Positions 53,189 through 57,574 of a stretch of 57,574 bases of DNA are shown piece by piece. Positions within the stretch are counted from its first letter, which is position 1, and every line of letters begins with the position of its first letter. Source of the DNA: Bradyrhizobium sp. 21. GTDB taxonomy: Bacteria; Pseudomonadota; Alphaproteobacteria; Rhizobiales; Xanthobacteraceae. The notes under the pieces are model-generated. The model was not told the origin of the DNA. It saw nothing but the letters and a program-made list of their open reading frames with translations, and did no database searches. The position numbers were made by a program, and so were the translations under genes. The DNA lies in the NCBI RefSeq assembly GCF_023073335.1, contig NZ_JADPJG010000031.1, positions 1 to 57,574 of the forward strand. The letters run 5' to 3'.

Positions 53189-53340
53189 CGGTCGCGATAG
53201 ACCCATGGGCACATCGGCTGGCACATCGGCCCCAAGCGGCGGCTGAGAGGCGGTTATTCGCCGCTGTTGGGTTGGGGAGACGCCGACATTACCTCGCCCG
53301 CACGATCTCTTCTTCGGGTCAACGAAACGCGCGCCTCCTC

Positions 53341-53369
53341 GAAAAAACCGCGCTCATTCGGAGCGCGGT
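53341..53369 (-). terminator. Rho-independent terminator for the 143-residue gene
   Basis: Read on the minus strand, a perfect 9-base stem, ACCGCGCTC (53369-53361) with GAGCGCGGT (53355-53347), has a 5-base loop and is followed by TTTTTTC. It lies 27 bases after the stop of the gene at 53396-53827. Confidence 0.85.
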
Positions 53370-53395
53370 CTCATCCGAGTTGCCGAGTGAAACTC

Positions 53396-53827
53396 TCACC
53401 AGCGGTGATGATGCCAACGGTGCCGCACGGAAGGATAGGATCCGCGGTAATAAGCGTAGGCAGGGCGCACGACGCGGCGATAGCGGTAGCCGTAGGTAAC
53501 GGGCTGCGTGTAATAGCTGGTCGTGGTGTATCCGCCGCCCCAACGATAAGGTGCATCGTACGCGTCGTCGTAGGCGTATGGGCCGCCATAGTAGCCGGCG
53601 CCATAGTAATCAGCGCCGTAGTAGCGTGGACCGAAGCCGTCGTAGCCGTAGCCAGGCCCCCAGCCATAGGCGGAGGAGGCAAGCCCACCGATCACGGCAC
53701 CTGCAAGGAGGCCGCCGGCGATGCCCGGTCCCCAACCTCGCCAATGCGCTTCGGCTGGAGACGTCGCCGCGATCGAGCTCAAACCGAGAGCGCCGGCCAT
53801 CAGTGCCGACATTGCAATCTTCTTCAT
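53396..53827 (-). CDS. Small exported Tyr/Gly-rich glycine-zipper protein
   Basis: A 143-residue protein with a signal peptide (residues 1-27, ending AEA before HWRGW) and a glycine-zipper-like hydrophobic stretch (GGLLAGAVIGGLASS, near residues 38-52). The remainder is Tyr/Gly-rich with a basic His/Arg/Trp C-terminus. Such proteins are common envelope components in rhizobia. The ATG at 53827 has AAAGG upstream. An EcfG-like element with one mismatch (GCAAC-N16-CGTT, 53896-53872) precedes it, and a clean terminator follows. Confidence 0.8.
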   Translation of the reverse strand: MKKIAMSALMAGALGLSSIAATSPAEAHWRGWGPGIAGGLLAGAVIGGLASSAYGWGPGYGYDGFGPRYYGADYYGAGYYGGPYAYDDAYDAPYRWGGGYTTTSYYTQPVTYGYRYRRVVRPAYAYYRGSYPSVRHRWHHHRW

Positions 53828-54063
53828 TGCGATACCTTTCACATCACAGCTGCTTCTGCCCGTGCGTGAATAACGGGAAAAATAAGCAATGGTTGCTAGC
53901 TTTCCTGCCGTCGCTGTTGCCCGCGGCCGCGGCGGACGGCACACGAACCACAGGATTCACGGCGACCTGATCTGCACGATTCCAGATGCCCGGGAAAACC
54001 TGGAAACTTTCGAGAATGCCTCGCGTTGGCAGCGATGGATTTGGTGTCTGGAGAGCAAGCATC

Positions 54064-54270
54064 GTGGACGACGCCGTGTTGAAGATTGCTACTGAAACCG
54101 CCTGGGCGGTCTACCGGGCACGGCATACCGATGTCGACGCATTCGACAGCCGGCGATGCCTGCTGGAACGCCATTTGCTCAGGAGAAAGGAAGAGTGCGC
54201 GAGCGAGGCCCAAGAACTCGCCAGTTTCGGGATAGCCTACCTGTGCCGGCTTCCCGGCGACGAATGTTGA
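54064..54270 (+). CDS. Small hypothetical protein
   Basis: A 68-residue protein starting at GTG 54064, chosen because GGAGAG lies upstream and the helical sequence VDDAVLKIATETAW begins there. It is helical with conserved-looking Arg and Cys positions (SRRCLLERHLLRR). From memory, similar short proteins of this pattern occur in Bradyrhizobium, without function. A weak EcfG-like element (GGAAA-N17-CGTT) lies at 54002-54027. Confidence 0.5.
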   Translation: MDDAVLKIATETAWAVYRARHTDVDAFDSRRCLLERHLLRRKEECASEAQELASFGIAYLCRLPGDEC

Positions 54271-54398
54271 CGAGCATGAAAATGCTCCTCGCACGCGTGG
54301 CCCGCGGAAGCACAAGGCCCAGTTGGACGCTACTCGCGATTTCGTTTCTTATCTCGGCGGTGATCGTGGTGGCCTTGCGCGTTGCGTTCGGCAGTTAG
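54264..54398 (+). CDS. Possible small single-pass membrane protein
   Basis: A 44-residue frame beginning at ATG 54264 inside the end of the previous small gene (ATGTTGA overlap), with an alternative ATG at 54276. It has a basic N-terminus and one transmembrane helix (LLAISFLISAVIVVALRVAF). The overlap suggests translational coupling. The size makes this uncertain. Confidence 0.4.
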   Translation: MLTSMKMLLARVARGSTRPSWTLLAISFLISAVIVVALRVAFGS

Positions 54399-54423
54399 TT
54401 ACGAACACACTACGAAGCCCAGG

Positions 54424-54807
54424 TTAAAGTGCCGGGCTTGCGCCGCAGGGCGAGCCCGATCGCGCCGGGGCCTGGTGCAGAGGGCTGCAGTCCAGCAGCC
54501 TGATCCTCCCGGAGGCGTCAAACCTCAAAAGCGCGCTCATGACACCAATATTGGTGACGTAGGAAATGACAGTTCCGTTATCCGAGGGACTGAGATCGTC
54601 TAACGTGCCTGCCGGATATTTCCGGAGGCGGTCGACCCAAAAGGCACGAAGGGCCTCACGGCCGGTAATGGTTTGCACGCCGCAGCAGCCGCAATGCACC
54701 ACGGCATCGTCCGAATGGAGTTCCATGATCGTTTCGATATCGCCGGCGCGGTAGGCATCAAGCCAGTCAACCGCAACGGCCATCGGGTCAAAGGGGAAAT
54801 TTGTCAT
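54424..54807 (-). CDS. NTF2-like / SnoaL-type protein
   Basis: A 127-residue protein with the cone-shaped NTF2-like pattern: the AVAVDWLDAYRAGDIETIMELHSDDAVVHCG opening, a GREALRAFWVDRL helix near residue 50, and alternating strands to the end. Family members range from small enzymes to ligand-binding domains, so the activity cannot be named. A CGCCG cluster with several Cys (HCGCCG) is unusual. It is divergent from the large LuxR-type gene across about 120 bases. Confidence 0.75.
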   Translation of the reverse strand: MTNFPFDPMAVAVDWLDAYRAGDIETIMELHSDDAVVHCGCCGVQTITGREALRAFWVDRLRKYPAGTLDDLSPSDNGTVISYVTNIGVMSALLRFDASGRIRLLDCSPLHQAPARSGSPCGASPAL

Positions 54808-54926
54808 TTGCTGCCGTCCAAACCGATTTACTCCAGGGAACCAAATCGCTCATTTGTATTTTATTACTCCACCGGGCCACGGCCATATGCCGAAGGACAT
54901 AGAGGACCGGGGCCGAGGCAAAATCG

Positions 54927-57574
54927 ATGTTGGACGCATCTGCCAAGCAGGGGATCCTCAAACCCATCCGGCTTGTGCTCGTTGATCGGCAACCGATCGT
55001 CCTCCAGGGATTGAAGTCGATACTCGGGACCCAGCAGGATTTCGATGTCGTCGCGTCGACCAGCGATGGGACAAGCTGCCTCGAGGCCATTCGGAATTTG
55101 TCGCCCGACGTCGCCCTCATTGCCGACACCCTGCCGGATCTCACGACTCCCGACATCCTCGCCATCGCGAAAGCCGAGAGGCTCTCCACGCGCCTGGTGT
55201 TCTTTACCGAATCGGACACCGACCACGATCTGACCGCAGCGATTGCGGCCGGCGCCTGCAGCGCAATTTCGAAATATGCCGCTCCCGGCACCATGCTGCG
55301 CTCGCTGCGCCTAATGACAAAGAGCGGCGTCTCGCTGGAGCAGTCCGATCTCTCGCTAACCGGCAACGAAGCTGATGGCGGCGGCAAGCTCGAAAAGATG
55401 CTGGAGCTCTTGACGCCCCGAGAACGTCAGATTGGCCGACTGGTCGCGGAAGGAATGTCGAACAAGGAGATCGCGCGCCGCCTCGACGTTTCCCAGGGGA
55501 CAGTCAAAGTCCACCTGTACAATATTTTTCAGAAGCTCGAGATCACCAACAGGACCGTGCTTGCGACCATCTCTTTGTTGCAACGCACCTCTGGCTTCGG
55601 CGCGCTCGCTCTCGCCTTTGTGGTGTTCGCGATTGCGGACGAACTCAAGGCGTCGGAAGCAAACGATATGTTTGCGCATGACGATGGCCGCGGACACACG
55701 GGCGAGCACGCCGGTTATGAGGTCTGGAAGAAGGCCATTCTCCAACGCCTCATCGTCTCGGAATCCGCCGGGACGCCCCCGTTCACGGAGAAGGACTTGC
55801 TTGCCAAAGCAAGCCAAGTCACGACCCCCGCGGCAGCAATGGAAGCGCTGCGCGCGGCGGAGCAATTCCTGGGCTCCAAACCGTTGAAGGACGGCAGTGC
55901 TGTTGGATCGAGCACGCCAAGTTTTGCTGCGCTTTTGCTGCGAGGAACCAACGACACTCCGGCCGGAGGTGCTCCCCCCGCGGAAGATCACCTTCCGCGG
56001 CTTGCTTCCAATCCGATGTCGCTTCAGGGGGGCTATGGCACCTTTGCGGCTCTTGCCGGGGCCTTGATATATGCATTGAGCGACCCTCATGGCGCCGCGC
56101 AGGCGCATGAGGTGGATCAGGCTTTGGTTGAGAACCTCCTGGCTGGCATCGGAGACAAGGCCGCTACAAAACTGGACTCGGTCCGCGATGTTGACGCCGA
56201 TCGTGCGGACATCGCAGCTCCGCACTTCCTTTCGCACGATTCCGGTCCGCATTCTGCCGTTGCGACCATTGCAAATAGCGTCACGCAAGAAAGCATTCAG
56301 GGGCAAGCGGGCCCGGACGGCGCGGGCCACCACCTCCAAACACCTATTGGCATAGTGGCCTCTGGTCACGATTCCAGTCCGAGCGGACATAGCCTCGATC
56401 AGCTGACTGGGGGCAGTTTTGAAAAAATTGTTGATCGCTCTCCGAGCGATTCCAAGTTCGATCCCAAGTTCGATCCCAAGTCGGTCTCTTCCGATTCCGT
56501 CCTGGATGTCGCATCCGGGCCGGGGAGGCTCAATCTTGCGGCTTTCGGCGCGCTTGCCTGGGTGCATCTGACGGCAGCGACCAAATCCATCCCGCCACAT
56601 ACCCTCGCCTGGATCTACGATCCCGCAAGCAATCAAACGATCGTCTATGTGAACCCGACCGACCACATCCTTGATGTCGGCGATCGCGGGTTGCTGGAAG
56701 TCCATTTGCGGGGGATCGTTGCCATTGCCGAGGCGGAGGTCGCGACCCAACCAGCCGGCGCGGCTGTCGCGGTCACCTTGGAGCAGCTTGAACAAGCGCT
56801 GATATCGGGGACCGCAACCGAAGAGACTGCTCTGAGTGCGAACAGCGGCCACGCAAGCGAGAGTTCGCCCGGGGTGACGGGATTTTGGAGCGCTTCGGCC
56901 GATGACGGCTTGAGCTTCCAATTCGCGCACGTTCGGACCGGCTCCGGGACGTCGGCAAAGTCCAGCGCCTTCGCGCCCGGCTCGGCAGACACGACAGAGG
57001 AGAGTACCGGAGCGTCCGGTGTGCCGGCTTCCGGGTCATCGATCGCGTCCGGTCATGGTTCGACGCCTCCGGCAGTCGAGAATCCCACCTCGAAGAGTGA
57101 GCCGACAAATCCGAACGCGGGCACTCTCCCGACCACGCAGAACGAGATCGTTCCATCGGTTGTCGAGACGGCCGACAACACCGATCATGGCAACTCTGAT
57201 CACGCTTCGGACAAGGAAAAGGCGAAGGGCGCGGCCGCGGAGACGGCCGAAGGGGAGTCCAATCACGGCAACGGCGTCGGGAAAGGTAATGAGCACCATT
57301 CCCAGGCGGCGGACAATTCGCCGGTAGCAGGGTCCGGTGGAGTCGAGCACGGCAATTCCGACCATTCGGCGCCGGCCAAAGGAGCGAAAGCAGGCGAGGG
57401 CGTCGCGACTGGTGGCAACACGGACCACGGCAACTCGAAGCACGCTGCGGAGCCGGGCTCCGCGAAGGCGGCAGCCACGGAGACGGCCGAAGCGAAGTCC
57501 AATCCCGACAACGGCAACGGCGCCGCGCATGGCAATGAGCACCATTCCCAGGCGGCGGACAGCTCGCCAGTAGC
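54927..57574 (+). CDS. REC-like/LuxR regulator fused to a very long repeat tail (incomplete)
   Basis: An open frame of at least 882 codons running off the window end. Residues 14-130 resemble a response-regulator receiver: the LVLVDRQPIVLQGLKSIL opening and the conserved Thr/Ser and Lys positions are present, but the phospho-acceptor position reads IADTLPD, with Ala where Asp is expected and Asp one position later, so phosphorylation is doubtful. Residues 161-218 are a LuxR helix-turn-helix (LTPRERQIGRLVAEGMSNKE). A hydrophobic segment (222-238) looks transmembrane, with further apolar stretches near 369-386 and 535-551. From about residue 751 an 80-residue His/Gly/Asn-rich unit is repeated. 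GAGG precedes the ATG at 54927. Confidence 0.85.
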   Translation, partial: MLDASAKQGILKPIRLVLVDRQPIVLQGLKSILGTQQDFDVVASTSDGTSCLEAIRNLSPDVALIADTLPDLTTPDILAIAKAERLSTRLVFFTESDTDHDLTAAIAAGACSAISKYAAPGTMLRSLRLMTKSGVSLEQSDLSLTGNEADGGGKLEKMLELLTPRERQIGRLVAEGMSNKEIARRLDVSQGTVKVHLYNIFQKLEITNRTVLATISLLQRTSGFGALALAFVVFAIADELKASEANDMFAHDDGRGHTGEHAGYEVWKKAILQRLIVSESAGTPPFTEKDLLAKASQVTTPAAAMEALRAAEQFLGSKPLKDGSAVGSSTPSFAALLLRGTNDTPAGGAPPAEDHLPRLASNPMSLQGGYGTFAALAGALIYALSDPHGAAQAHEVDQALVENLLAGIGDKAATKLDSVRDVDADRADIAAPHFLSHDSGPHSAVATIANSVTQESIQGQAGPDGAGHHLQTPIGIVASGHDSSPSGHSLDQLTGGSFEKIVDRSPSDSKFDPKFDPKSVSSDSVLDVASGPGRLNLAAFGALAWVHLTAATKSIPPHTLAWIYDPASNQTIVYVNPTDHILDVGDRGLLEVHLRGIVAIAEAEVATQPAGAAVAVTLEQLEQALISGTATEETALSANSGHASESSPGVTGFWSASADDGLSFQFAHVRTGSGTSAKSSAFAPGSADTTEESTGASGVPASGSSIASGHGSTPPAVENPTSKSEPTNPNAGTLPTTQNEIVPSVVETADNTDHGNSDHASDKEKAKGAAAETAEGESNHGNGVGKGNEHHSQAADNSPVAGSGGVEHGNSDHSAPAKGAKAGEGVATGGNTDHGNSKHAAEPGSAKAAATETAEAKSNPDNGNGAAHGNEHHSQAADSSPV
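57178..57574 (+). repeat. 240-base in-frame tandem repeat in the large LuxR-type gene
   Basis: Segments such as AACACCGATCATGGCAAC (57178) recur at 57418, and GAGACGGCCGAAG (57240) recurs at 57480, giving a period of 240 bases or 80 codons. About 1.65 copies are visible before the window ends, with base changes mostly preserving HGN, HHSQAAD and SPVA residues. Confidence 0.8.

Noticed and set aside
55356..56930. A 524-codon minus-strand frame
   Set aside because: It is antisense to the LuxR-type chimera, has Arg/Gly-rich composition and no domain.

Overview
The window looks like a chromosomal stretch of a slow-growing rhizobium, most probably Bradyrhizobium or a close relative. This is inferred from the high GC, the family-typical dispersed palindromes (1-60, 14841-14928, 35291-35393), a phasin, a DUF3618 envelope-stress cluster, GGAAC-N16-CGTT (EcfG-type) promoters and many short alphaproteobacterial hypothetical genes. 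No rRNA, tRNA, CRISPR array, transposase or integrase was seen.

Positions 900-30600 form a purine/ureide nitrogen-scavenging island. DUF3830-puuE-uraD/uraH (968-3212) covers hydroxyisourate to allantoate. A molybdenum hydroxylase built as an FeS-Mo fusion plus a separate FAD subunit (3209-6759) lies divergent from an 8-oxoguanine deaminase (6910-8259). Two complete BMP-type (nucleoside-class) ABC transporters follow (8371-13093 and 15460-20833), separated by an outer-membrane channel-like protein (13656-14762). The second transporter operon also carries a biuret-amidohydrolase-like cysteine hydrolase and a guanine-deaminase-like enzyme. After these come an M20 allantoate/carbamoyl amidohydrolase, a helical glycosidase-like orphan, dctA, formamidase, and a tetR-adenine deaminase-AzgA permease operon. 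Together they would import purines and ureides and strip their nitrogen. Urate oxidase, ureidoglycolate processing, urease and allophanate hydrolase are not in the window.

Positions 30600-40990 hold housekeeping and accessory genes: a MoxR/VWA pair, a zinc-ribbon protein, a quinone oxidoreductase, a phasin and an alpha/beta hydrolase. Among them is a compact regulatory module (35401-37697): an S24 autocleavable-type repressor, a GcrA-like cell-cycle regulator, a DUF6456-like protein and a 91-residue protein. Four copies of a TTCCG-N5-CGGAA-like operator sit in or beside the promoters of this module.

Positions 41140-47139 hold a TpsB/FhaC-type outer-membrane transporter divergent from a FecR-domain protein with a Gly/Asn-rich tail and a CHASE2-PAS-GGDEF-EAL protein. 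Positions 47276-50095 are a four-gene DUF3618/holin-like envelope-stress operon. After it come arginase, several small stress-type genes and an apparent orphan small RNA with a strong terminator (52639-52688).

The last gene (54927 to the window end, incomplete) is a chimera: a REC-like domain lacking the phospho-acceptor Asp, a LuxR helix-turn-helix, a membrane-like segment, and a very long tail ending in 80-residue His/Gly/Asn repeats.
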